This document shows, piece by piece, positions 1 to 10,823 of a stretch of 64,000 nt of DNA. This DNA comes from Agrocybe praecox (lineage: Eukaryota; Basidiomycota; Agaricomycetes; Agaricales; Agrocybaceae). The stretch spans positions 1,116,001-1,180,000 of the forward strand of contig OZ024842.1 in assembly GCA_964017145.1 (NCBI GenBank). Reading direction: 5' to 3'. The translations under genes and the position numbers were made by a program. The stretch's first letter is position 1, and the number at the start of each line of letters is the position of its first letter. The notes beneath the pieces are model-generated. The model was given only the letters and a program-made list of their open reading frames with translations. It had not been told where the DNA came from and did no database searches.

Positions 1-984
1 ACCGACTTCTCCGGCGTGAAGGCAGGAGATTCGGCTTCCTCATTCCTCAGGTGAGCGCATGTATATGTACTAGTATCCCAACGCCAATCCATCTGACATC
101 ACCTCCTCAGTGCCCATGGATTTTCCATCAGCAATTATCCGATAGCTGGCAGCCCGGTTCCGCACACTTTTGTTCCGGGGAATGTGTTGTTAGGCAATGG
201 TGTCCTTCAACTCAAAGTATCAGCCTACTCGGGATCTGGAGCCATCGATAGCGCAGAGGTGTCTTCTAACACCAAGTTCGAGTACGGGTCAGTCAGGACC
301 GTGCAGAAGTCGAGTTCGACGCCAGGAGTGGTGGAGGGCAACTTTTTCTATGGCAAGTAAACCATCTTGTGTTGCTAGGTAGAGGGAGAACGTAACATTC
401 GTCTTCTTAGCCAATGACAACCAGGAGATCGATTGGGAGATTTTGACCAGCACGATCGACACAGCGAGCAGCTGCGTTCCTGCTGGGATCTGGGCAACAA
501 ACCAGCCATTGGTACCAGGACAACCTTCGACTCATCAAGTAATCACACCTCCTTTCGATCCCAGAGCAGACTTCCACGGTGAGATTCGACAAATTTTGGT
601 TACATCGAGAAAGACTGACTGTAGCTGCTACCAGAATATCGAGTTGATGTGAGGATGAAAATATTTCTTTATTTCTAAAAAAAACTCACCCTACATGATC
701 ATTAGTGGACTCCCAGTGCAACCACATTTTTCCTCGACGGAAATCAGGTGGCCCAGCTCACTACTAACGTGAAGTTCTTGTACTTTGTACCTATCATATA
801 TCTAACAGTGCATGAATAGGTCCCCACTGTTAGCGGTCCTTGGATTTGGAACGCTTGGAGCAATGGAGATGTTTGCTGGTCCAATGGTCCCCCGAAGGCC
901 GACTCTATTACCCAAATCCGATCCATTGAGATGTATACGGGATACACAGCCAGTCTTTCCGAGGCAAATGCCTGCCAGGTGTAA
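1..984 (+). CDS. GH16 family glucanase-like protein, 5' partial
   Basis: The 3' part of a secreted-type glycoside hydrolase family 16 protein (laminarinase/transglycosylase fold), likely acting on beta-glucans of the cell wall. Exons read 1-50, 132-352, 411-578, 635-648, 706-768 and 820-984; all phases join without a break and end at a TAA. The GH16 catalytic signature E-I-D-W-E is intact just after position 425, where the first Glu is the usual nucleophile and the last the acid/base. A second typical block, W-I-W-N-A-W-S-N-G-D, lies near 840-875. The intron 353-410 starts with GCAAGT, a GC-AG intron; keeping that splice gives the family-like F-F-Y-A-N-D-N. The start codon and any signal peptide lie left of the window. 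It converges on the RPR2 gene. Substrate specificity cannot be read from this fragment. Confidence 0.85.
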
Positions 985-1145
985 ATGTTGATAAGAGCAG
1001 GATTTCAAGAAAATATTGCACTGCATATTGCGATGAATGTGCATAAATTTATACTCCGGGTTGTGTACCTACCTGTTCATAACAATTGATATCCATATCC
1101 AATGATACCGCAAAGAGAATAAAAGGGGACAACGTCATTTTCCCA

Positions 1146-2008
1146 TCACTCGAGGGAGAGACGCTCATTGCCTCGAAACACTACATGCCCAGCATCCGTC
1201 CGCGCAAACAACGGTAGAGGACGGGAATGTGGTCGTTTCTTCTTTCGGCGAGCTTCACTACGAGAAGTTGATTCACCTGTAGGACTTGTTGTCGCGTTGA
1301 TCGGGGAGACATCGGTATCTGGAGATATTTCTGTCGGTGGAACACGTCGTGTTAAATTTGAGGTTTGAGAAGTTTCTGGCGCTCCCAAATTGTTGGGGGG
1401 TGCTGGTATTCTTTTAGTCGTTCCGCAATGTCGACAGGTTTGTACGATAAGATGACCATGACTCTGAGACTCTGCAATATAGTTCAGTTAGATCCATTCC
1501 GGGAAATATGTATGTAACATCCATACTTTTAACGCGCACCGACGCGGAGGATCCTGGTATAAGAGCCGTGTGGCATCCTGAACAGAGAGTACGTTTTATG
1601 GACGGATCGCTATCACGGCCATTTAAAAAGGGATGATGATATGTGTATGTTATACACACACATTTTTACGGTTGTTTTCTGCCCAACTACGCGCATACAT
1701 TGGACATAGGTGCGTGCCAAGTCGCCTGTAGATTTTCTGTAGATTTTCCGTCTTGCTTTCTTATGTGGCTTGGTTTGTGAATTAGCCAGTTGAATTTCCT
1801 GTTTATCGTCGTCGAGATCCATGGAATGTTTGCCCTTGCCTGGATCTTCCTCTGATTGTCTTTCTTTCCCCTTATTTAACGAGACTTCGGAAGGAGCGAT
1901 AGATTGCAGGTATACGCTCGCTTGGTATAGGAAATTGAGCCTTTGCACGATATCACGGTTGGCCGTAGCATTTACATTGGCTGTATCTTCCTTCTGTTTC
2001 TTCACCAT
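1146..2008 (-). CDS. RPR2: RNase P/MRP protein subunit RPR2 (Rpp21/Rpr2 family)
   Basis: A 251-aa protein of the Rpr2/Rpp21/Snm1 family, a protein subunit of nuclear RNase P that helps the RNA enzyme trim tRNA 5' leaders. Exons on the minus strand are 2008-1662, 1609-1527 and 1471-1146, all in phase. The N-terminal helix block A-N-R-D-I-V-Q-R-L-N-F-L-Y-Q-A-S is followed by an acidic/lysine-rich insert. Then come L-A-R-T-Y-V and G-Q-K-T-T-V-K, and a zinc ribbon made of C-S-G-C (exon 2) and C-R-H-C (exon 3). The tail ends with G-H-V-V-F-R-G-N-E-R. The start at 2008 was chosen because it opens the conserved block; an upstream in-frame Met exists but adds an unrelated hydrophobic stretch. It is divergent from the MBIP-like gene, 204 bp away, so a shared promoter is likely. 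Confidence 0.88.
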
Positions 2009-2212
2009 GTCTTCACCAGGGTCGTTGAGGAGGGTGGATAGTGTCAGAAAGCAAGGTATAAACGACGATGACGGTGAGAGCAACAACCAAATATGGATAT
2101 ACGCCGACGGGAACCTTGCCGACATTTTTCTGCACTTGTATTTTTTTTCCTTCAACCATCACTCTCTTCTTGACTAGACCATACTTCCCGAATACGTAGA
2201 GATGAATCCCAA

Positions 2213-4093
2213 ATGATAGAACGATCTTCATCCACAATGAGTTCATCAAACAACCCCGGAGATGCAGGCCCATCTAATCAACCTCAGGCATCGACCTCAA
2301 GCGGCTCCACCGTCCCAGTACAACAGGCCTACGCGAATTATGGAAATTGGGAACATGTTTTACCACCGGTATACACAGGTCATCCGACAGCACCAGCATA
2401 CACGTCCCATGGACAACCTACTTTAAGCTCAAATCCGTATGCGGCCCATATGTATCAACCGACAGGGTACAAAGCCCTCCCCAGCATCCACCCCACGATA
2501 AAACCTTCCGGATACGAGCAAGGATCCAATAAGGACGTATATTCCTCGAATTCGCCTCCCAATCGCGAAAACTTCAAACACTGGGATGGAGTCATGAAAA
2601 CGTTTCTCGTCAAAACAAAAATGTTACAGACTTTGAAGGGCTTCGAGAATGACATTCTCGTCCTCAACCCCGATTGGATACAGCAGGAATTTCCTCACGC
2701 CCTCAATGAATTGATTACTGGCTTGCAGGTAGTGTTTTTTTTTTTTGCAATATTCGTCTGCAAGGCTGATATATGGAGCGCAGACAGTTTTGGGACGCAT
2801 ATCAGGGAAACAGAAGGCGCGTGAAGATGATATGGAAGTAGACATTACTACTAGAGAAAAGGAAGACCTTGATGAACGTAAATTGAGTTACGTTCATCTA
2901 TCAAACGGTCTTCAACCAAAGACGCAGAGCTCAGTGAGTCCCGCTTGTCGATTCTCTCATCTAATGCACTTAACTGGACAGTGCCTTGCGTCTTAGATTA
3001 ATCGGTCCATCTCACAGTTTCTTTCTCGTACCAGGGCACGAAATGATGCTTCCAATCGCGCTGAATTTCTACACACCCTTGCTGAGAAGAAAAAGAAATT
3101 GTCGAATTCAGCGGAAGAAATTTCCGAACACAAAACAATCACTTCATGTGCACGCGTAGATGCGAAGCTCATTGACCGGGATAAACAAATGATGTACGAT
3201 ATTGCAAAGAATGGAAATGGGCCGTTGACGAAGACAGTCAAACATGATGCCCCTTCTTACGCCGTTAAATCCCCTGCTCTTCTTGAAAGTCTTGGTTTAA
3301 CTTCTTCGGTATCAGAAAACGACAAAGTCGTCGACGAACAGGAAGTGTCAAGAAAACGTAAATTTCCCGCTGAGGACGAGGAGACTAGGAAAAGAGCAAA
3401 ACGGAAGGGAAAGGAGAAGGCGAAAGACACGCAAAATATCGAGAATCCCAAGGATGCCGAAGACATATCTCTGGAAACGGCCACGGCGACAAAACATCCG
3501 AACATAGACATACGGCTCAAGAACATCGAAACACATTTTGCCCTTCGCTACGGTGAATTTTATTTAGTTCGTTAGTTGTTACATTACTGATGATTTTCCA
3601 GTCCCTTGTCCGCCTCGTACACTTATAGCACGCTTAAAATATCTTGAAGACCATATCATCCAACTGGAAAAAGAATACCCACCATGGGCGGCCCTGCACT
3701 TCAGTCAGCCGAACCGCGGTGTAAGTTGTGTCGATTTGTAAGAGAGGCATATTTGCTGATTGATATTCTGTCCTCGTGCAGTGGCCACCCCCACTACGCG
3801 CAACTCCAGTCATTGTTCCCCCGCAGTTGCGATCTGTTACGAACTCCACGGCCCCTTCCGGGATTACCCAGTCTATGTCATCAGACACTAACAGCATGGA
3901 TGTATCACCCACGTCGAATCATACTCCAAGTGTACAACAAACGTCGAGTACATCGGTGAAACCTAGGAAGACTACTTCGACTTTACACAAGGCCGTTCTA
4001 AACCGCTTAGAGGTTCAGAAAGCTAGGAATGAAATGGGTACTAGCAGCAAAAACAATCGTGACTCGTGGTTGCCACAGAAATGGCCCACCTGA
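2213..4093 (+). CDS. Coiled-coil protein, possibly MBIP-like (ATAC-type adaptor)
   Basis: A 550-aa protein from five exons: 2213-2728, 2784-2933, 2997-3552, 3602-3720 and 3782-4093, all in frame. The N-terminal third is Ser/Gln/Pro-rich and probably disordered. A folded helical block follows at about residues 115-220. A Lys/Glu-rich, nuclear-localisation-like stretch comes next (R-K-R-A-K-R-K-G-K). Near the C terminus is a paired element reading roughly I-D-I-R-L-K-N-I-E and then R-L-K-Y-L-E-D-H-I-I-Q-L-E. That spacing resembles the leucine-zipper region of MAP3K12-binding inhibitory protein 1, a metazoan ATAC acetyltransferase subunit; this resemblance is from memory and tentative. A second ATG at 2237 is an equally good start. 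The gene is certain as a coding unit, its function is not. Confidence 0.7.
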
Positions 4094-4448
4094 ATATCAT
4101 TTTCTGGGGCGAAGTTCACGCTGTCAAAGCGATGATCTACTTTTGCCATTTGCACCGTCCTTGCTGTGTTTACATGTGGCATTGTTCCGATACAACTTGT
4201 TTCGCCAGGAAGACTTTGACTCACTCCCGAGCCCCTTAGAGTGGGCGCTTTCCCGAACAGAGCCAAGTTCAGCCAGCGGAACTTTCGCATATTTCGTAAG
4301 ATTCGGTGAAGCCATCTGATCTTTTTTAAAGGCAATAACCACTCATCTCGTTCTGTGACTTCACTGGCCGATATAATTGAAACAATATAATGCTACACGA
4401 CTTTTTCTTATCTTTTGATTTCTTAGCATATTAGCTTGTGCTCACAAA
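4094..4448. other. Intergenic spacer, no supported gene
   Basis: 355 bp between two genes on the same strand. It should hold the 3' end of the MBIP-like transcript and the promoter of the DUF6535 gene. Small open frames on the minus strand (for example 4124-4342) show no recognisable motif and no splice structure, so they are not called. Confidence 0.5.
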
Positions 4449-6731
4449 ATGGCAAACCATATAAAATCAGAAATCATTTCACCCCAATCTCTTTCACCCT
4501 GTAAGACTTTCCTCGACGTCAGACTCCTTTTGTTAATACAGTTATCGGATGCCATGTCCAAGAAATTGGGAAACAGGCAGGATTCCCTGGTGAGCATCTT
4601 AATATTCGAATATTTTGTTGTTTTCTTGTTGGTCTCAATCTATTTTGGTCAGTCCAACGAAAGTGATGCGGAAACACTTGTAACTGATAGCCATGATGCA
4701 AAACCGACTCGACATGGCACATCATCTATTCATCATCACCGTGTACAAGTGTGTATCATTAAGGCATTGCTCTGTAATAAAATTCTAACGTGATGCTTGA
4801 AAGCCCAGAAGATGGAGAAGTGGTGATCGAATGCGCCACGGTATACCTCACAAAGAAAACCCATGGAAGACATGCCATAGGTTGACGCATAGATATGATC
4901 ATAACATGGTGAAAGCTCAGACTGAAGAAGTTCAGAACCTCTTGATTTTTGTGAGTCCCATCATCACTTCTACCTCAGTTACCTCCTAATGTCTTCCCTA
5001 GGCCAGTCTGTTTTCGGCAGTCGTTACATCTTTTGCCATAGATTCCTACAAACTTTTACAAGTCGAGCCAGAGGACGGTGTTCCTGACCGTAAACCTTCA
5101 TCTTCATCACTTCCCGTCTTTCCTGCCTTCGTGCGAATCAACATCTACTGGTTTGTTAGCTTATCATTGAGCCTCATAACCGTCCTCTTGGGGACTACCT
5201 GCATGCAATGGCTGCGCGAATACAAGCACCTAGGTTCCTTATCCTTCAAAGATGCTCTACTTCTCCGGAACTTACGCTATGAAGGTCTAGTCAAGTGGAA
5301 GGTCCCTTTCATCCTTTCCCTTTTACCCGTCCTACTCCAAGCCGCTCTTATACTATTTTTTGCCGGCATTATCGAACTGATGTGGACGTTAAACTTCTGC
5401 GTCACCGTTACCATTGTCGCCGCCATCGGCATGGCGGTCATCTTCATGGTGGTCACTGCAATCGCGCCCGCCATCCAATTTCTTCTAGATAATAGAGGAA
5501 CATCTCAATCACCCGCTGGGCCACCTTGCCCTTACAGATCGCCACAATCGTGGATATGCCTTCAAGCAGCGATTAGCTGTAGATTGACCATGCAGCGTAT
5601 CAAAAGCTGTTCGTGTTGGAAATCCGACGATAAGCCTGAAGATCAGGATCATTTGGTGACCTTGAATGCGCTTAGAGATGCCCAAAGTTGGTTCCGCTAC
5701 GACCTCACTTGGAGCCGCAACCGGAGAACGATCCAGGTGCATGGCGCACATGAAATCAATATGGACCTACTGCACGGTCTGAAGTGGATGGCGCAAACCT
5801 TTTCAGAGAATATGGAAGCCGTGCAGGCCGTCTATCACTGCATTCGTGAACTCCATCCTGTAATCGGGTTATCTGTGTGTTCTGTTATTCGACACGGGAA
5901 CTCGACATTGTTGGACCAATGTATCCAGTCTACCGACCTGTCGATTTATTCCGAGGATGAAGAAATTAAAGCAACTGTACTGGACCAGGTTTCGGCAACC
6001 ATTTTGGAACACTTTGCCACCGCAAGCCCTCAATTCGAGTCTATTTTGCTACCTCAACGACTTGAGCTCTATGCGAGAAGCAGGGCAGAAAATCTGCGTT
6101 TGGATGTACCTGGGCTTCCTCATTTACGATGTCCTGACCTGAAGGCCCATGCAAATGGTCTCTCGGATGGTAAGTAATTCAAGACGTATTTTGGGATGAC
6201 CTTTGAATTGACCACGACAATATAGAACTTAGGATTCAGTATCTGCTTTATGTGGAACATCTCATTTCGCATGACGCTGTTCTCCCTTATAGAACCTTCT
6301 ACAATCAAGACATAGATGCGGGCTGGGAAATCATCTGTTCAGCCATGCAGAAAGACCCATGGTCAGGCCAATTAGGCACTGACTTATATCGTGCCATTTC
6401 TTTTTTCTTTAGGTCCAAAAAGGAGTACATCACCGCCAATGCATTACCTCACGTACAGGAGAGTCGGCAAAGATCATGCATTGACAGGATGTTTAATATC
6501 CTGGACACCTTACACCACTTTTACAACCTCCTTCGCAAGGGCTCCCATATAAACGACGATGTGCGAGACCTCGAGGAAGCGATTTCAGCATTTGTCCATA
6601 GTCTCTATCAATCTAATTACGCAGATGTATATTCCCACCCACTTTTCCAGGCGCCAAATTGGCTTGATATGGCTGTGAAGTCTGGGGTAGAAGTCGGTTC
6701 ATCGTCTAGACTTGGAAAGGATCACAGTTGA
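4449..6731 (+). CDS. DUF6535 domain multi-pass membrane protein
   Basis: A 685-aa protein of the DUF6535 family, which is greatly expanded in Agaricomycetes and has no known biochemical role. Exons are 4449-4589, 4653-4748, 4804-4950, 5002-6169 and 6226-6731, all in phase. The family hallmark is the junction L-L-I-F-A-S-L-F-S-A-V-V-T-S-F (about residues 125-139), the first membrane segment. Three more hydrophobic segments follow near residues 176-197, 229-252 and 259-286. After them comes a roughly 400-residue soluble C-terminal region rich in Trp, Leu and His. A possible 42-nt in-frame intron at 4501-4542 would shorten exon 1 by 14 codons, so the N terminus is uncertain. It converges on regulator 1. 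Confidence 0.82.
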
Positions 6732-6978
6732 CCAGAATAGGTTCCTTAGTGTATCATAGCAGAAGAATCGGTCTTTCCAGTAGTATACATATCAAGTAAA
6801 TTGCTGGGCCACATTTATTCAAGTCAGAGAGTTTGTTGTAATCAGAAATAACCACTCAGTGAAGAATCAGAGCATCTATTTCAGGTCTTAGTTTGTATTC
6901 TTTGTCGTCGCCTTGTACCGAGAGTTACTGGTGGTTGGTATTATAAAAAAATATTGCACATTCGGTTGGTCTGATAGT

Positions 6979-9900
6979 TTATATATTAAAATTGAATTCG
7001 CTTTGTCCTTGAGCTTGGGTCATTTGTTCGACACTTGATATGTAAGAATTCCATTCGTCCACCCTGCGTCCTGGGTCAGAATAGAATATCATAAATATAC
7101 ACACATTCGGTACGTACTCAAGATTTCTTGGGGCCGTCGACCAGACCGTGAGGGTATCATCGTCCATTGCAGGTATCACGTTGTTGAACCCTGGCCAGTT
7201 GCTTGAGGGAAAAGGAGTACTCCTATCACCTGTGCTATTTCCTCCAACTTGAAGGAAGGAACTGGGGTCTACGTTCTGGAGCGGAAGTGATGCAACGCCG
7301 TTACAGGATGGCTTGCTGGAATTCGAATTGTGGGATTGGTCGCTCAATCCATGATTTGCTGTTGTAAATGCAGTATCACGGTTCCCGAAGCTCGAAGAGG
7401 ATGGCCCAGACGAAACGCCTTCTGGATTGCTCGACAAGAAATTAGAGAGAAAAATTAGCTGATCAAGATTAGCAGGTCTGTTGGTACTTGAATCTTGTAT
7501 TGGAATGTGTGTTCCCAAGGAGTCGGAAAAGTTGAATTGGCCATAAATGGGCAACCTTCCAAGTTCGTTTCCATACATTGGCAATGAAAACAATGCAGGT
7601 AGCTGAACAGGGGACATCTGCTGCGGAAGATTCAAAGAAGCTTGACTCATGGATACGCGGCGAGAGCCTGCGATGCTACGATTTTGGCCTGAGGTGCCTA
7701 TCGATAGGGACCTTGCTGTAGAACTTTCTTCCCCATTCCCTTCAGCCTCTCGGGACCTCTTTCGCCCGGAGCTGGTTGGAGTCGAGGGCGTTGATATAGA
7801 AAGGTCACCTGCGTATGCAAGTTCTCTTAAAATATCCCTAAAATAAATGTCTTGAATAAGAGGACTTCACTAAACAGTTAAAATACTAACCAGTAACGAC
7901 CTGACTTCGCCCATCTGTAATTCAATTAAGAATTGAATCTATAAGTATCTCTATTTAAAGCGATAACAAATGTTCCCGTACCGTCTCTCTGAACTTTTGA
8001 GAATCTCCATACAGCGTTGCACGTCTTCCATTTCTCTTTTTGGATTTGGAGCATACCCAGATCTTTTACCGCTCCATATGTTCAAAAGGAGGATGAGACC
8101 AGATACAAACGCTGTTGTCTAAGAGTGTAGTATACAGAATAAGTCCCGAATCTTTTGAATATTGTACAGCCAAACATACTTGGAATTCTGCCAAAGGCAA
8201 GGCGCACATCCGATTGAAGGATTCAAGCACATGGCAACATGATCTCGCTGCATTGGTACAGATAGCAAGGGAAGGGAAGGAGACCGGCATGGGGTTCCGA
8301 GGTGAAGGAATGAAAGGTCGATGAATGAAGATTTGTAGATGGTAATATGTTGCATGGAGACCAGCTGACTGTTTGAGGAATAAGGTATTTTCACAGGCAG
8401 GGTTCCATCGCACTGGGATTGGGTCAAGAAAAAAAAAATTCAGTCCAAAACAACCAGTAGCAGCGGTAAAAATTTCATACAATGCGAGGGTACTGCATCC
8501 ATCCAATTGTTCATAGCAGAATCCAGCTCTGCAATGATTTGTTGGTCTGACCGAGCTGCACCCTGACCAAACTGATGGTTTGGATGTTTGATTGAATACT
8601 ACAGGGCAAGAAACGTGTAATTATTGACAAGAAAGCAAGCATGGAAACACTTACAATCAAACGCATTGCATACGCCAGAATGTCCATCAGTCGTAAATAT
8701 GAGTTGAAAAAAGATATCGTTGAAGGCTTCCCAGCAGGCTGTTTGAAGCCATTTCCCCAATATTCATCGTCACATTCAAGGGGTAGGTCTACATCAAGAC
8801 TGAGAGCAAGTTATTTAGACCAATGCAAGCGCAAAAGAGGTTTCATTGCACTTACTCCTCATCCTGCAGACCACAAGGACGTCCGGATACCGAGCTGAGG
8901 TTTCGATCCAAACTCACAATAACCCTGTATAAAGTTTGGTAACAAAGTAACCCTAAAGTAAAATAAATTACCAGAATGCCCTTTTCCATAGCTCATCTTC
9001 AGCAGAAGGTGGAGTACCATCTTTTCGACGTTTTCGATGTGCACCAACTTCTTGCGAAAGCCGGGTCGCTAGACCTATTTGGGCCCAAATACCCTGGGGC
9101 ATTTCACTGGACTGAGCGAAAGAAACATGGAGCTACATAACAAGAAACATCAGAGCGTGCTGAATGAACAGGAAAAGCAATCAACCCTACCGCGTGCATC
9201 TGAAGCTCGTATAATGTCGTTCTCTTAAACAGAGACTTGCGCAGAACGTTGACCTGCTCGAACCACCTCCACCCAGCGGAACGTGGAGACGCGGAACCTT
9301 CTGCCAGAACTCGAGGATCTTCGGAGAATCGCGCTCCATGAGCGCAGACCAACAGCAAAACTGCGCCGAACATGGAGTCTAAACGATGTAAGTTTTCAGC
9401 AATGTGCTTCTCAAATGTTGGGCGATGGAGGAGTGGGAAAAAAGGGTTTATTTGCTCGAAATAATTGTCGACCAGGGAGTCCATGAGCTCTTCATCTGGA
9501 TACACATACGTTGGAAGATCATCTTCCAGTTCGGGGTTGTTCGACACCCACTGTTGTTCAACAATCAGTAAATGTTCCATCTTGAGAGTTTAAGATCGTA
9601 TACCGGTGGCACATCCCAGAATTCCCGTCGTTTGAAAGCGGCATTTGGAGGTTTTGGTGACTTCTCGGGTCCGATATATTCATGCTTCAAATCTAATGCT
9701 GTCTGGACGAGTTGATAGCCACTTAATAATAGCAAAGGTTAGCATCATACCTAGATATAAAAAGTATTAAACTGATTGATTACCTTGACCGTCCAAAAAA
9801 GCGATTTTGATTGGGGTTCAGGATCAACCGTTGTAATTGCATGGTTAACATTGGAGAGGGAGGATCGTCGTCATTTCGGGGTAGTATTTCGGGCTCAGAC

Positions 9901-10555
9901 GAGTCTCGAGACTCTATTTTATCCACCTCTTGATTGATGTCGATGCCCGGCATTAACTATCACCTGTCGCATCAGTCGATATGTCCTTGAGGTGCCTCGG
10001 GTCAAAAGGAGTCATTAGAAGCCAACATACCTTGCTCAATAACTTGTCCATCTTCTCTAAACGGGCCTCAAGGCTTTCTACATATCTGCACCAGAAAATA
10101 TCGGTTTCGTTAAAGTAGCATAGTGCTTTGAGGAAATATGCATACCCTTTAGCTGAGCCTAAAGTCTTCAAGATGTCAACGGTCTTCTCCCGCGAACATT
10201 GAATGGGTAATTCCGACACACCTTGGTCACTTCCTTGTGAGTGCACTCATATCCATATTGAACACAATTGCTGCACCGATTATCAGGCATCTGTCCACTG
10301 TCGCCTGGAAGCTCGAATCGTCGTGTGAGTCCTAATGTTCAGACCGCCATCATGGTAGGGGCTTATTCAAGCTTACAACGGACTACAGAATCGACATTCC
10401 CCAAGTTAGCCATTTCTATTTTGCTCATTATATCAGTATGTTCACCACGCACTTTTCTTTCTCTTACAAATGTCGCATGCTCCCGGGATGCGTCTCTTCT
10501 TCGATTGAGAACGCGCGGTGGGATCATCACTGGTGGTCTGAGTAGAGTCGTTCAT
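6979..10555 (-). CDS. Zn2Cys6 fungal transcription factor 1 (17 exons, 6-nt micro-exon)
   Basis: An 869-aa nuclear regulator. Minus-strand exons: 10555-10453, 10382-10377, 10304-10222, 10165-10146, 10085-10031, 9956-9784, 9721-9604, 9550-9191, 9132-8972, 8924-8856, 8799-8655, 8598-8481, 8412-8180, 8118-7982, 7914-7891, 7837-7118 and 7063-6979. The zinc cluster starts at residue 27 with C-x2-C-x6-C-x9-C-x2-C-x6-C spacing. A short coiled-coil dimerisation element follows (Y-V-E-S-L-E-A-R-L-E-K-M). Next comes the Fungal_trans middle homology region with F-P-L-L-H-R-P-T-F-E-K and C-A-H-G-A-R-F-S. The C-terminal ~250 residues are Ser/Asn/Pro-rich and probably an activation region. Exon 2 is only 6 nt and encodes part of the zinc cluster. 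It is paralogous to the gene at 17990-21738. The target genes are unknown. Confidence 0.88.
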
Positions 10556-10823
10556 TAATGTATATGATTTTCTCTAGATTATCCAGTTAACGAGGCCAGG
10601 AACTCCAGAAAAGCTTTGTATGGCGTCTAATTAGTTCGAGTATACGAGCGTACTTGGACAAAGAGCCATCGGAGCCGATGTTTCGGAATTATTAATTGAA
10701 ATTCATGACTCGCTAATATTTATATTGATCACGCATTGTTGTCTGACGACCTTGGACATGTCTATCCAGTTATAAATACATACAATTACATTATTTAAGT
10801 AGGCGAACATAGTGTGATAAAAA

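Noticed and set aside
2009..2155. Upstream extension of RPR2 with a hydrophobic N terminus
   Set aside because: RPR2 proteins begin at the conserved helix block; the upstream stretch overlaps the divergent promoter.
4124..4342. 72-codon open frame on the minus strand between two plus-strand genes
   Set aside because: No recognisable motif, no splice structure, overlapped by another minus frame of similar length; likely chance.
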